Origin: Alphaproteobacteria bacterium | GTDB lineage: Bacteria; Pseudomonadota; Alphaproteobacteria; MPNO01; UBA2964 | Assembly (NCBI GenBank): GCA_012103315.1 | Contig: WLWZ01000004.1 | Span: 124,001 to 188,000, forward strand | DNA: 64,000 nucleotides | Reading direction: 5' to 3' | Shown: positions 9,491 through 18,123 of the stretch, piece by piece | Position numbering within the stretch: position 1 is the stretch's first letter | Layout of the letters: every line of letters begins with the position of its first letter | The notes under the pieces: model-generated | What the model was told of the DNA's origin: nothing | What the model saw: only the letters and a program-made list of their open reading frames with translations | Database searches by the model: none | Made by a program: the position numbers and the translations under genes

Positions 9491-9508
9491 TTCGGGTGCT
9501 TGGCGCCC

Positions 9509-10027
9509 TCAGGCGAAATCAGGATGAGATATAGGTTCACCCGTGTGCTCTTCGATCGTTTTGAAGAGCAGTTCTTTATTAATTGGTTTTTCGACAAAGC
9601 CATTCATTCCGGCGGCCTCGAACTTTTCTTTTGCACCGGTGACGACATCAGCTGTTAGCGCGATGATCGGAACTGACGCCGCCGGTTCCGGGAGAGAGCG
9701 GATCCGATAGGTGGCGGTAACGCCATCCATTTTTGGCATGCGCATATCCATGAGCACCAAGTCATATTCTGAGCGCGCAACGGCTGCGATGGCATCGAGA
9801 CCATTTTCAACGAAATCCAGGTGACAACCCGTAGGCTGCAACAGGCAGGTTAGAACCTTTTGGTTGGTAGGATTGTCCTCTGCTACGAGAATACGGGTAG
9901 CCTGTTTGGTTGTCTGATTAGTGACAGGCTCAAGGGCGGCGCGATTTGAAGCCGCTGCCTTTCCCTTTTTCTGCGTCGGCAGAGAATTTGTCTGCCGTGC
10001 ATTCACTGATCGTTTCGTTTGAGCCAT
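9509..10027 (-). CDS. Single-domain response regulator with long basic N-terminus
   Basis: The protein has a basic, low-complexity N-terminal tail of about 45 residues (QTKRSVNARQTNSLPTQKKG) and one CheY-like receiver domain. Acidic pocket AEDN, phospho-acceptor Asp in LVLMDMRMPKMDG, Thr in IIALTAD and Lys in VEKPINKE are all present. The wording NPTNQKVLTCLLQPTG and MDGVTATYRIR resembles receivers from hybrid histidine kinases rather than transcription factors. No output domain follows. Start ATG 10027; a TTG at 10060 is less likely. No cognate kinase is adjacent. Confidence 0.85.
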   Translation of the reverse strand: MAQTKRSVNARQTNSLPTQKKGKAAASNRAALEPVTNQTTKQATRILVAEDNPTNQKVLTCLLQPTGCHLDFVENGLDAIAAVARSEYDLVLMDMRMPKMDGVTATYRIRSLPEPAASVPIIALTADVVTGAKEKFEAAGMNGFVEKPINKELLFKTIEEHTGEPISHPDFA

Positions 10028-10128
10028 TGCAAGCCACCGAGTCGAATCTGAGCGTTGCAATGACCCTAGGTAAAATTGGTTAACGCGGTGTTAGCGGAAA
10101 GTTGGAGTTTTCGTGGGAGTGCCACGAG

Positions 10129-10821
10129 CTATTTCCCGCCGTGCAATTCATAGCCCATCTCATAGTGCAGATAGATTCCGTCGAAATGAAACCAACGCAT
10201 CTTGGCGCTTTCTTTTACAAAATGGACACAGAGATCTTGCTGCTCACGCGATTTACAGTGTTTGACGATTAGATCGTATGCGATGCCACCATGCTCGATA
10301 TCAACTTCAGAGTGGAGCCAGAAATGTTCGATCTCTTCTTCTTTGAATTTGTATATGTCTCGCAGTGCTGGCAGCAATTTTGAATATAGTCGAGGTGACT
10401 GAGACTCTGTCCCTATTCGCAGCGCTGACATTCCGCAATACCAGGGATTGTCACGAGCCGAGTCAGTTAAAAACCGTACCCAGGACCGTGTGGTTGGTAA
10501 TCCCTCTCCCTTTTTGATTTTTGTCGGGCTTCCGCCATTCGCTTTCGCAAAGTTGAGCATGATATCGAGATGCGAGTGATCGGGATCCATTTCTTCGTGA
10601 AAGTTATCGATTTCCGCGTGAATGACGTCGTCCGGTGCATCCTTGCAGACAAAGAATGTCGGAGCATTCATTTTGCTGACCCAGTGCCACTGCTCGGCAG
10701 CCCATCCCATCATGCAACGTTTACTTACCTCACCGTTTGCCCATTTCTCGGTCATTGGATGATCCGCGCAGTGACGTTCGTTGACCGCGTCTTCCAGTCG
10801 TTTGCGAAATGTACGTGACAT
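10129..10821 (-). CDS. TenA/PqqC-like haem-oxygenase-fold protein, putative diiron oxidase
   Basis: 230-residue soluble helical protein. It resembles the TenA/PqqC/CADD superfamily: an N-terminal HPMTEKWANGEVS segment, then possible metal ligands in NFHEEMDPDHSHLD, a Glu near position 139 (IGTESQ), and the C-terminal pattern F-x2-H170-x3-D174-x2-H177 (FWLHSEVDIEH). That pattern is typical of haem-oxygenase-like diiron oxidases. The substrate is not predictable. Start ATG 10821 has AGGGAG upstream; an open frame reaches 10887. It follows dsrE by 93 bases on the same strand and may be the last gene of the coaBC-dut-hesA-dsrE unit. Confidence 0.75.
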   Translation of the reverse strand: MSRTFRKRLEDAVNERHCADHPMTEKWANGEVSKRCMMGWAAEQWHWVSKMNAPTFFVCKDAPDDVIHAEIDNFHEEMDPDHSHLDIMLNFAKANGGSPTKIKKGEGLPTTRSWVRFLTDSARDNPWYCGMSALRIGTESQSPRLYSKLLPALRDIYKFKEEEIEHFWLHSEVDIEHGGIAYDLIVKHCKSREQQDLCVHFVKESAKMRWFHFDGIYLHYEMGYELHGGK

Positions 10822-10914
10822 TGTTGGTCTCCCTGAGGCGCTGGATATTATGGAAACAGGGTACGGACCATGACGGTAAGGCGTCAAGCGAGTGCGGCGT
10901 TTATATCCAGGTGC

Positions 10915-11352
10915 CTATAGAAAGACGACCTGGCTGTTATCTCTCTCCGCTTCGGCCAGAAAGCTGACCAGCCCACCGCTTTGGGTGGGGATGTCGGGTC
11001 GGAATGTGGTGACGTCTAGTTTGGCCGCCTTAACGCCCATGTCACATCTAAAAAATGCAACATTGAGTTCAACGCAGGCCAAAGCAAGTTCGTCAATCGT
11101 CCCGATGCCATCACTGCCAAGTTCTGTGTTACGTTCGATTGCGGGTTTCCCATTCTCGGCGGGACCTAAGGTCGTCCATCCAGGGGTCCCATCACTACTC
11201 TCAGCCAGGAAAAATCGAAGAGCACCACCTGAAAAGAATAAGGTGACGGGCCTATCCGTTGCTGCTGCTGCGCTTGCCATGGCGAACGCATAATGTACTC
11301 GATCAAAATCGCCTGAAAAAACGATTAAGGATAATCGGCTCCGGGTCACCAT
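10915..11352 (-). CDS. DsrE-like sulfur-relay family protein
   Basis: 145-residue protein of the DsrE/DsrF-like fold: N-terminal strand SRLSLIVFSGDFDRVHYAF, then PVTLFFSGGALRFFL, and a single conserved-position Cys in VAFFRCDMGVK. Such proteins can carry sulfur as a persulfide or act as peroxiredoxin-like accessory factors. It starts 2 bases after the stop of the HesA/MoeB gene, so the two are co-translated. Pairing with an E1-like enzyme suggests a sulfur-transfer role (inference). The short C-terminus lacks a second Cys. Confidence 0.75.
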   Translation of the reverse strand: MVTRSRLSLIVFSGDFDRVHYAFAMASAAAATDRPVTLFFSGGALRFFLAESSDGTPGWTTLGPAENGKPAIERNTELGSDGIGTIDELALACVELNVAFFRCDMGVKAAKLDVTTFRPDIPTQSGGLVSFLAEAERDNSQVVFL

Positions 11353-11354
11353 GA

Positions 11355-12152
11355 TTAAGCAGCCGCGTGGATCGAGAGATCTGAAATCGTCGGGTGATCG
11401 CCACAGAGGGGGCAGTCGCTATCTCGTTTGAGTGAGATTTTGCGATACTCCGTCTCGAGGGCGTCATACAGCATAAGCTGACCAGATAGGCTGGTGCCGA
11501 TCCCCATAAGTTCCTTTAACACTTCGGTGGCTTGCATTGACCCGACTGTCCCTGCCAGAGCGCCAAGGACACCCCCCTCAGAGCAGCTTGGCACCATGCC
11601 GGCTGGAGGCGGTTCTCGATATAAACAGCGATAACAGGGATAGTCTGCCCCTCTGTACGATTTGAAGGTGGCGATCTGGCCCTCAAAACGCAGGATGGCC
11701 CCCGATACCAACGTTTTACCAGCAAGATGGCAGGCGTCATTTACCAGGAAGCGGGTTTCAAAATTATCCGACCCATCGGCAATAATGTCATACCCTTCAA
11801 TTAACGCATATATATTCTCGCTCGTCAGTCTGGTGTAGTGAGGCTGGAAGTTTACATCAGGATTGATCGCTGTAACTGCTGCTGCGGCGCTTTCTACTTT
11901 AGGAGTGCCGATATTGCCGGTCGCGTGAATAACTTGACGCTGAAGATTAGAGAGATCGACCACGTCGTCATCGACGACTCCCAGCGTACCAACACCTGCA
12001 GCAGCAAGATATAATATGAGGGGCGCCCCGAGGCCCCCGGCGCCGACGACAAGTACCTTGCCTGATAAAAGCTTCTCCTGCCCAATGCCGCCAACTTCGG
12101 GCAAGACAATATGCCGGGCGTAGCGTTGGAGCTGGTCGTCGGTGAATTCCAT
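11355..12152 (-). CDS. HesA/MoeB/ThiF-type E1-like adenylyltransferase
   Basis: ATP-dependent enzyme that adenylates the C-terminal Gly of a ubiquitin-like sulfur carrier (MoaD or ThiS). Visible are the nucleotide loop VVGAGGLGAPLILYLAAAGVG, acidic DDDVVDLSNLQRQVIH, the DGSDNFETR motif, the zinc CxxC pairs PCYRC and CPLC, and the Cys in PSCSEGGVLGA. Length of 265 residues with no C-terminal rhodanese domain resembles HesA/short MoeB. Neither moaD nor thiS is in the window. It lies 15 bases after dut and directly before dsrE. Confidence 0.9.
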   Translation of the reverse strand: MEFTDDQLQRYARHIVLPEVGGIGQEKLLSGKVLVVGAGGLGAPLILYLAAAGVGTLGVVDDDVVDLSNLQRQVIHATGNIGTPKVESAAAAVTAINPDVNFQPHYTRLTSENIYALIEGYDIIADGSDNFETRFLVNDACHLAGKTLVSGAILRFEGQIATFKSYRGADYPCYRCLYREPPPAGMVPSCSEGGVLGALAGTVGSMQATEVLKELMGIGTSLSGQLMLYDALETEYRKISLKRDSDCPLCGDHPTISDLSIHAAA

Positions 12153-12167
12153 GGGCGCTTTAGGGAC

Positions 12168-12617
12168 TTATGTCTTTGTGCCGGTAGATCCGAACCCGCC
12201 CTCACCGCGAGCGGTTTCGGGTAATTCGTCGGCTTCCTGCATAGACGCCTGGACGACGGGGGCGATTACCATCTGGGCAATCCGCATACCGCGCTCAATT
12301 GTAAAATCTTCATTACCGAGGTTAACGAGAATAACTTTTACCTCGCCGCGGTAATCTGCGTCCACTGTACCGGGCGTATTGAGAACGGTCACACCATTTC
12401 GAGCGGCAAGGCCTGACCGGGGGCGAACTTGCGCCTCATATCCATCGGGCAAAGCGATTGCCAAACCTGTTGGAACCAGAGCTCGCTCACCCGGTGCCAG
12501 GACTAGGTTTTGTTCGACGGCGGCCGGCAAATCCATGCCTGCGGCAGCCGCGCTCTCATATGCCGGTAGTGGCAAGTCGGCATTATGGGGTAAACGCTTA
12601 ACGGCAACCGAAACCAT
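12168..12617 (-). CDS. dut: Deoxyuridine 5'-triphosphate nucleotidohydrolase
   Basis: Hydrolyses dUTP to dUMP, keeping uracil out of DNA and feeding thymidylate synthesis. Trimeric dUTPase motifs appear in order: [39 protein letters not shown], and the C-terminal arm [11 protein letters not shown]. Length is 149 residues from ATG 12617, which has GAGGT upstream. An upstream open frame inside coaBC is not used. The start is 10 bases after the coaBC stop; the coaBC-dut order is common in proteobacteria. Confidence 0.97.
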   Translation of the reverse strand: MVSVAVKRLPHNADLPLPAYESAAAAGMDLPAAVEQNLVLAPGERALVPTGLAIALPDGYEAQVRPRSGLAARNGVTVLNTPGTVDADYRGEVKVILVNLGNEDFTIERGMRIAQMVIAPVVQASMQEADELPETARGEGGFGSTGTKT

Positions 12618-12627
12618 TCTAGTACCT

Positions 12628-13839
12628 CTATTCTGCGGCGGCGGGGGGATGAAGATGATCGGCAATGCGGCGCACGAGCATGTCCGCAACTTCCTGTTTG
12701 GACATTTGCGGCCAACTTTCACTGCCGGTTTCAGTAATGAGGTGCACTTGATTGGCATCGCCACCGAAAGTACCGGTTCCTGGCGAAACATCATTAGCAA
12801 CGATCCAGTCACATCCTTTGGTTTTGCGTTTGGGAACAGCCTTCTCAATCACGTCACCTGTTTCAGCGGCAAAACCGACGACGAGACGGGGTCGATCATT
12901 CCCCGGTTGAGAGAGCGTCCGCAAAATATCGGGGTTCTCCGTAAGGGAGAGTGATGGCTCGCTACCATCTTTCTTGATTTTTTGATCGGCTTCCTGCGTC
13001 ACCCGCCAATCTGAAACGGCGGCAGCGCAGACAGCTATGTCGGTAGGAAGTGCGTTCTCGCAGGCGGCTAACATTTCGCGGGCGGTTTCAACATGGACGA
13101 CCTCGACCTTACTTGGGTCATGTTCGCGTGTCGGGCCGGTTATCAATGTTGTATCGGCCCCAAGCCTTGCCAACGCAGAGGCGATTGCGTGTCCTTGCTT
13201 GCCAGAAGAACGGTTTGCGATATAGCGAACAGGATCGATAGGTTCGTGTGTTGGGCCGCTAGTGACGAGCGCGCGTAGGCCGCTAAGTCGTCCGTCATCC
13301 TTAAAATGAGCTTGGATGGCAGCCAATATCTCGGCTGGTTCGACCATTCTACCTTCGCCAAACTCGCCGCAGGCCATGTCTCCGGAATCTGGTCCGAGAA
13401 TCTCGATGCCACGACGGCGTAAATTTTCTAGATTGCTTACCGTTGAGTCATGCTCCCACATCCGAACATTCATGGAAGGGGCGGCCATAACCTTTTTGTC
13501 GGTTGCCAGCAAAACTGTGGTTGCGAGGTCGTCAGCGATGCCTTGCGCCATGCGGGCCAGGATATTGGCGGTGGCGGGAACGACGATGAGTAGGTCAGCA
13601 TCGCGGGAAAGATGTATATGCCCCATCTCGTGTTCGTCAGTCAGTGAAAACAGGTCTCCGTAAACCTTGTCACCGGATAAGGCCGCGACAGATAGGGGGG
13701 TGACGAACTCAGTTGCGGATTTGGTTAGAACACAGCGCACCGCAGCCCCCTGCTCTCGCAGGCGACGGATAAGCTCCAGACACTTATAGGCGGCAATACC
13801 ACCGGATATGATCAACAAGATGCGCTTGTTTTGCAGCAT
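12628..13839 (-). CDS. coaBC: Bifunctional CoaBC (phosphopantothenoylcysteine synthetase/decarboxylase)
   Basis: Makes 4'-phosphopantetheine for coenzyme A from phosphopantothenate, Cys and CTP. The N-terminal CoaC flavoprotein has the active His in [19 protein letters not shown] and the substrate loop [11 protein letters not shown]. The C-terminal CoaB domain begins near [16 protein letters not shown] and carries [10 protein letters not shown] and the KIKK signature. 403 residues, full length. Heads the minus-strand unit coaBC-dut-hesA-dsrE. In many relatives ubiB directly precedes coaBC; here 2.7 kb of accessory DNA intervenes. Confidence 0.97.
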   Translation of the reverse strand: MLQNKRILLIISGGIAAYKCLELIRRLREQGAAVRCVLTKSATEFVTPLSVAALSGDKVYGDLFSLTDEHEMGHIHLSRDADLLIVVPATANILARMAQGIADDLATTVLLATDKKVMAAPSMNVRMWEHDSTVSNLENLRRRGIEILGPDSGDMACGEFGEGRMVEPAEILAAIQAHFKDDGRLSGLRALVTSGPTHEPIDPVRYIANRSSGKQGHAIASALARLGADTTLITGPTREHDPSKVEVVHVETAREMLAACENALPTDIAVCAAAVSDWRVTQEADQKIKKDGSEPSLSLTENPDILRTLSQPGNDRPRLVVGFAAETGDVIEKAVPKRKTKGCDWIVANDVSPGTGTFGGDANQVHLITETGSESWPQMSKQEVADMLVRRIADHLHPPAAAE

Positions 13840-14009
13840 ATTGATGAGTTCCTGACAAAAATTCTGAGAATTCGACAGTAAACTAGTGATTTAGGGCCTA
13901 AACGGCAACAATTCGCTGCAGTCGGTGAAAGCGGTTCTAAAATGACATCTCAATATCTCGTGGCATAAGCGAATCGCAGATTCGTACCAACCCTGTATCA
14001 GGATTGGAC

Positions 14010-14031
14010 AATTTGCAGCTAATTTGCAGCT
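14010..14031. repeat. Tandem 11-base direct repeat
   Basis: AATTTGCAGCT occurs twice with no spacer (14010-14020 and 14021-14031). It sits 43 bases upstream of the sigma-54-like promoter. One-turn spacing would allow two protein monomers on the same DNA face. Confidence 0.7.
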
Positions 14032-14073
14032 CTTCGGTTGGTTAACTAACTGAATTTAATATGTAATCTTCGT

Positions 14074-14090
14074 TGGCATGGTTCTTGCAT
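14074..14090 (+). promoter_or_regulatory. Sigma-54 (RpoN)-type promoter
   Basis: TGGCATG, four bases, TTGCAT. This matches the -24/-12 consensus TGGCAYG-N4-TTGCW with the invariant GG and GC at the right spacing. The downstream gene starts at 14142, leaving about 40 bases of leader. No RpoN activator gene is adjacent. Confidence 0.6.
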
Positions 14091-14141
14091 ATCTTCAGGT
14101 GCCCCCCTACGGGCAGTAACGCGTAGTGAGAAAGCTATCCG

Positions 14142-15281
14142 GTGAAAATTATGGTTCGAACGTCCGTCTGCACTCTTAATAAATTCGCACTATATAGTGC
14201 CGTGATAGGCCTATCTGTGACTTGGGCTACTGCGCCACAGGCACAAACCGGTCAATTGTCGGCGTTGGCACCGGCAACTGAAAAATCGTCACCGAACGCT
14301 GCTCCTGTTGTAACGAAGGGAACAGTTTCGGCAACACAGTTAAACGCTGCTATTCCCCGGTATCTTTCGGTTGGCAATCCGGGGCCCGGCGACGTTGTGC
14401 AACGTGCGGTTAGTTTGATGCGGTCGTTGCGGGATCAAAAGAAAGCGTTGAAGCCTGCTGAGTTGTTTCAGGTTGTAAGTAGGGTTTCTACCCTGGCAAC
14501 GAAAGCGTTGACCAAGACCTCCATCACGCGGCTGGCGGTCGCGTCCGACTACAAACCCCGCAACGCAATGATCGCCCTCGATTTCGGTCCCGCCGATGGT
14601 AAGGTCATGGATGGCTTTACCCGCGTCGTTCCCGGTGATCAACGAGTCGCAGGTGAGAGCGTTTCTGCTCTACGACGCCCAGAAGACAGTGCGTTGCTTG
14701 CAGATGGTCTTGCGGGCATTAAAACAATCTCCATCGACGTTCCTGTTGGGAGCTATCGTATTGTTTTGATGACGCAAGACCTTGGTGATCCGCGATATAG
14801 CGCACCTTTAGGCCGCCAAATCAGAATTAACAAAATCCCGTTCTTGGTAACCAGTGGTGCCCCAGATCAATGGACGCGGGATGCTCTGCTCTCCGGGGCT
14901 AGCGACTCGTTTGATAAGAGCGGGCTTCGTGTTGCTGGAGGCTATTTGTCGGGAGACTTAAGCAAAATTTTGCGACGTCAACAGTTGAGACAAGTCGGTG
15001 GCGCTATTATTATCGAGGGACAGTCGAACGATGGGAAATTGGTTATCGAGCTGATCGGTTTCAAACGTGAAACGACCTATTTGACCGGCCTCATTGTAGA
15101 GCCGCTGAACCAGGTAAGTGACGTCGTTCTCAGTAGGCCTGCCTTTAAAAAGCATGTTTCACTTCGATCGCGGTTGTCGCTTGAGGCAAAAGTACTGTCC
15201 GCCGCCGCAGAAGCGGTAGAGGGTATTGAGCCGGAAGCTGGTCAGACTCTGGAAGAAGATAAGAGCGCAACGACGAATTAA
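14142..15281 (+). CDS. Secreted beta-sandwich protein, paralogue of the one at 40.2 kb
   Basis: 379 residues with a signal peptide ending near APQAQ (about residue 35). The core, about residues 145-260, carries LDFGPADGKVMDGFTRV, then VPVGSYRIVLMTQDLGD, and later GGAIIIEGQS and TYLTGLIVEPLN. The spacing FGPxxGxVMxGFxRV ... DVPxGxYRIVL recalls the galactose-binding-like domain found before carbohydrate esterases and malectin-like domains, so a carbohydrate-binding role is suggested, not shown. A charged helical tail (LRSRLSLEAKVLSAAAEAVE) closes the protein. GTG 14142 is used as start; ATG 14151 is possible. A sigma-54-type promoter precedes and a hairpin terminator follows. Confidence 0.75.
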   Translation: MKIMVRTSVCTLNKFALYSAVIGLSVTWATAPQAQTGQLSALAPATEKSSPNAAPVVTKGTVSATQLNAAIPRYLSVGNPGPGDVVQRAVSLMRSLRDQKKALKPAELFQVVSRVSTLATKALTKTSITRLAVASDYKPRNAMIALDFGPADGKVMDGFTRVVPGDQRVAGESVSALRRPEDSALLADGLAGIKTISIDVPVGSYRIVLMTQDLGDPRYSAPLGRQIRINKIPFLVTSGAPDQWTRDALLSGASDSFDKSGLRVAGGYLSGDLSKILRRQQLRQVGGAIIIEGQSNDGKLVIELIGFKRETTYLTGLIVEPLNQVSDVVLSRPAFKKHVSLRSRLSLEAKVLSAAAEAVEGIEPEAGQTLEEDKSATTN

Positions 15282-15304
15282 GACGCCCATACCGTTCTGA
15301 TCAT

Positions 15305-15335
15305 AAAAAATGCGGCCCCAGAGGGACCGCATTTT
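15305..15335. terminator. Bidirectional intrinsic terminator
   Basis: AAAATGCGG pairs with CCGCATTTT, with GGCCC/GGGACC extending the stem. A-run on the left and T-run on the right allow termination from both sides, fitting the convergent genes ending at 15281 and 15356. Confidence 0.85.
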
Positions 15336-15355
15336 CCTATCCATCAACGCTATCG

Positions 15356-16384
15356 TTACTTCTGATTGATAAGCGCCCTTACGCGTTTGAACAGCTTATC
15401 ATCAGCATTGGTAATGTGTTTTGCATGCTGCTGCTGAGGTTTCCAATCGACATAGTTCCAATCCATTTTACGTTTTTTAGCCGCTGCGATGGCTTCAGGA
15501 TCGTGCGCCATTTTCTTAAATGCCGTCCGAAGTGCTTTTAGGCGCGCCTTTGGAATGCCCGGAGGCGCAATCCATGAGCGACCGATGACGTCGTTATTAC
15601 TGATCAGTTCGACGATTTTTCGATCCAAGGGGTCTTTAACCAGATCGCGGAACGTTGGGGCGTTCGGCGCATCTTTAAGGCGTGACAAAGAGTTTGCCGC
15701 CAAGACGACGACTCGGCCATCTTTAAGCCAATGTGGCCTAATCAACTGGACCGAAGACCAGCCTGATTGGAAACCATCAGCTTCTTTGCCATCCAGCGCC
15801 TTATAGACACCGGCCATACCACGATAACCCGTTACGATCTTGAATTTGGTACCGATCATGCTATTGGCAAGTTTTGGTAAGATGTAGGTCTGCGATCCTT
15901 TGCCGGTAGAGGCAAAGACGACAGACTTTTTCTTCGCCTCTTCCATTGTTTTGATGCCGGAGCGTTTTAGAACGACAAAGGCACCCTGCGGTTTGTCGAC
16001 CCCGCCAAGGTAATGGAAGTTGTTGGCGACATATTTGACGCCGGTGGTCCGCATGCGCGATGCGAATGGTGTATCGGAAAGCAGAATACCGATTGCCGTT
16101 CCGTCTTTTGCCGCCCGGTTATACAGATAATTTGCCGCCTTGGTTCCGCCGGCGCCACCCATATTCTGAGTGATAAAAGTCGGGTTGCCCGGCACATGTT
16201 TCTTCATGTAACGCGCGATAAACAACGAATATTTGTGATGTCCGCCGCCAGCACGTGCCGCGACGACGATACTTACCTGTTTCCCTTTATAGAATTTTGC
16301 GATGTCATTTGCCTGAGCAACACTGCCGAACGAAGCAAGTGAAGCAAACGCTGCTAATAGTGAAACTGATTTTCCATACTTCAT
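15356..16384 (-). CDS. TctC/Bug-type periplasmic substrate-binding protein
   Basis: 342-residue exported protein with a signal peptide ending SVAQAND. Family features are the YKGKQVSIVVAARAGGG N-terminal strand and loop, TFITQNMGGAGGTKAANYLY, and WIAPPGIPKARL near the C-terminus. Members of the tripartite tricarboxylate transporter family bind organic acids or amides for TctAB, but no membrane subunits are in the window, so it is an orphan. Preceded by its own 186-base leader. Confidence 0.85.
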   Translation of the reverse strand: MKYGKSVSLLAAFASLASFGSVAQANDIAKFYKGKQVSIVVAARAGGGHHKYSLFIARYMKKHVPGNPTFITQNMGGAGGTKAANYLYNRAAKDGTAIGILLSDTPFASRMRTTGVKYVANNFHYLGGVDKPQGAFVVLKRSGIKTMEEAKKKSVVFASTGKGSQTYILPKLANSMIGTKFKIVTGYRGMAGVYKALDGKEADGFQSGWSSVQLIRPHWLKDGRVVVLAANSLSRLKDAPNAPTFRDLVKDPLDRKIVELISNNDVIGRSWIAPPGIPKARLKALRTAFKKMAHDPEAIAAAKKRKMDWNYVDWKPQQQHAKHITNADDKLFKRVRALINQK

Positions 16385-16570
16385 ACGTAACTCTCCCTAT
16401 AGAGTGGCCTGATCTGTAGACCGATTTCAATTTTCTTATCTCAATGCCAGTTCGGCACGGATTCACAATTTGAGTGCGCGACAAGTCTGCGCTCAAATAC
16501 ACCTTTAAATCAAATGGGAATTTACAATTTCCGTGGATTGAGCACCCGGAGAATCGATGACGTTACGCTT

Positions 16571-18118
16571 TTAGCTCGCGGCGATGATAAGCCCAACGGC
16601 GATAGCAGCGCCGGCCCACCACGGCCAGCGTGCCGATTGTCGGCGCCCTGTCATCTCACCGACCGTGTCGGGATGTAGCTTGAGGCCGTCGCGGGCCATG
16701 GTTGAAACACTGTCGCTCATATCAGTTATCAAGGTCGGGAGACGTTCGATCAGCTTACCAGCTTCCGACATGGCCTCAGCTGCTTTCGCTTCTGGCGATA
16801 GAGCGTCTTCCATCCAGTTCTCAATTAAGGGCCGCGCCAGTTCCCACATATTGGTGTCAGGATGCAAACGGCGTCCAACCCCTTCCGCGACGAGCATGGT
16901 TTTTTGCAAGAGCAGGAGCTGGGGCTGGGTCTGCATTTCAAACCGTTCGGTGATGGTGAACAGCTGCGCTAAAAGGCGGGCGAGAGATATGTCCTTTAAA
17001 GGCTGGCCCATGATCGGTTCTGCGATGGCGCGTGCTGCCTGCGCGAAGGCTTCCTCAGACTGAGTGGATGGCACGTAGCCCGCCCGGAAATGAACCGCAG
17101 CGACCTTGGCGTAATCGGCTGTCAGAAAACCAATCATCATTTCGGCGAGGTAATAACGAGTCTGTTTGTCGAGACGCCCCATGATTCCGAAATCAACGGC
17201 CTGTATGGCCCCCACTTCATCCACCAGCAGATTGCCTGGATGGAGATCGGCATGGAAAAACCCATCCCGAAAAACCTGGAGAAAGAACGCTCGTGCCATA
17301 TTGGCTACGAGTGTCTCGATATCGAGCCCGGCTTCTTCAAGCGTGGTGACTTCGTCAACCGGAACGCCTGACACTCGTTCTGAGGTGAGCACGCGTTTGC
17401 CGGTTCTGGTCCAGTCCATCTTTGGTACTTTAAACCGCGCGTCGCCGTCAAAGTTGGTCCGTAATTCATCGCCCGCAGCCGCCTCAAGCCGTAAATCCAT
17501 TTCCATGGCGACAGATTCAGACAACGTTTTGATAACCTCGATGGGCCGTAATCGCCGAGCTTGCGGTATATGCCGCTCAACGCCCTCGGCCAGCCAGTAC
17601 AGGAGCTCCAGTTCTCGTGCAAAAGCCTCCTCGACGTCGGGCCGTAATATTTTGACCGCAACCGGTATGCCTTCAGTTGTTATGGCGAAATGGACCTGGG
17701 CAATAGAAGCGGCGGCGATGGCCTCTTCGTCGAATGAGGAAAACAGTTCGTCGAGTGGTCTGCCAAATTCATCTTCCACGGACTGCCGTGCTAGAGTCGT
17801 CGCGAAAGGTGGCAAGCTATCCTGCAAGGTTGCAAGATCATCGGCGATCTCCTCACCAACGAGATCAGAGCGAACCGACAAAGCCTGCCCCAGTTTAATG
17901 AAGCCGGGGCCGAGATTCTGTAGCGCCAGTGCCAGTTTTTCGCCGTTTCGTTTGTCGGCAAGGTCGGGCGTTGGCCGTGCCCCAATGGTGATGATCGCCA
18001 TGCCGACTTTTACGAAGAATGGTGCATCGTTTTCTTCAAATAGAAATAAGGCTTCATATCTTGCGATCGTTCGTACGATCCCCGTGACGCGGCCGAGATT
18101 GCGAAGGGTACGAAGCAT
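16571..18118 (-). CDS. ubiB: UbiB, ABC1/ADCK-type atypical kinase for ubiquinone synthesis
   Basis: Membrane-associated protein-kinase-like ATPase needed for ubiquinone biosynthesis. It has the N-terminal KxGQ motif region GPGFIKLGQALSVRSDLVGEEI, an Ala-rich nucleotide loop in AAASIAQVHFA, the invariant VAVKILRPDV Lys, catalytic HADLHPGNLLVD and the metal motif VDFGIMGRL. A C-terminal hydrophobic anchor (WWAGAAIAVGLIIA) is present. 515 residues from ATG 18118, five bases after the ubiE stop; an in-frame TTG upstream lies inside ubiE. Co-transcribed with ubiE. Confidence 0.96.
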   Translation of the reverse strand: MLRTLRNLGRVTGIVRTIARYEALFLFEENDAPFFVKVGMAIITIGARPTPDLADKRNGEKLALALQNLGPGFIKLGQALSVRSDLVGEEIADDLATLQDSLPPFATTLARQSVEDEFGRPLDELFSSFDEEAIAAASIAQVHFAITTEGIPVAVKILRPDVEEAFARELELLYWLAEGVERHIPQARRLRPIEVIKTLSESVAMEMDLRLEAAAGDELRTNFDGDARFKVPKMDWTRTGKRVLTSERVSGVPVDEVTTLEEAGLDIETLVANMARAFFLQVFRDGFFHADLHPGNLLVDEVGAIQAVDFGIMGRLDKQTRYYLAEMMIGFLTADYAKVAAVHFRAGYVPSTQSEEAFAQAARAIAEPIMGQPLKDISLARLLAQLFTITERFEMQTQPQLLLLQKTMLVAEGVGRRLHPDTNMWELARPLIENWMEDALSPEAKAAEAMSEAGKLIERLPTLITDMSDSVSTMARDGLKLHPDTVGEMTGRRQSARWPWWAGAAIAVGLIIAAS

Positions 18119-18123
18119 GGGTT

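Larger units (their letters stand above)
13840..14141. other. 302-base intergenic region between coaBC and a divergent secreted-protein gene
   Basis: No open reading frame of note. It contains a tandem 11-base repeat, a GTTAAC-centred stretch and a close sigma-54 promoter match, listed separately. It must also hold the promoter of coaBC, which I could not place. Confidence 0.6.

Noticed and set aside
10892..11293. Open frame of 133 codons on the plus strand
   Set aside because: It is the antisense of the dsrE gene and carries no recognisable motif or ribosome site.
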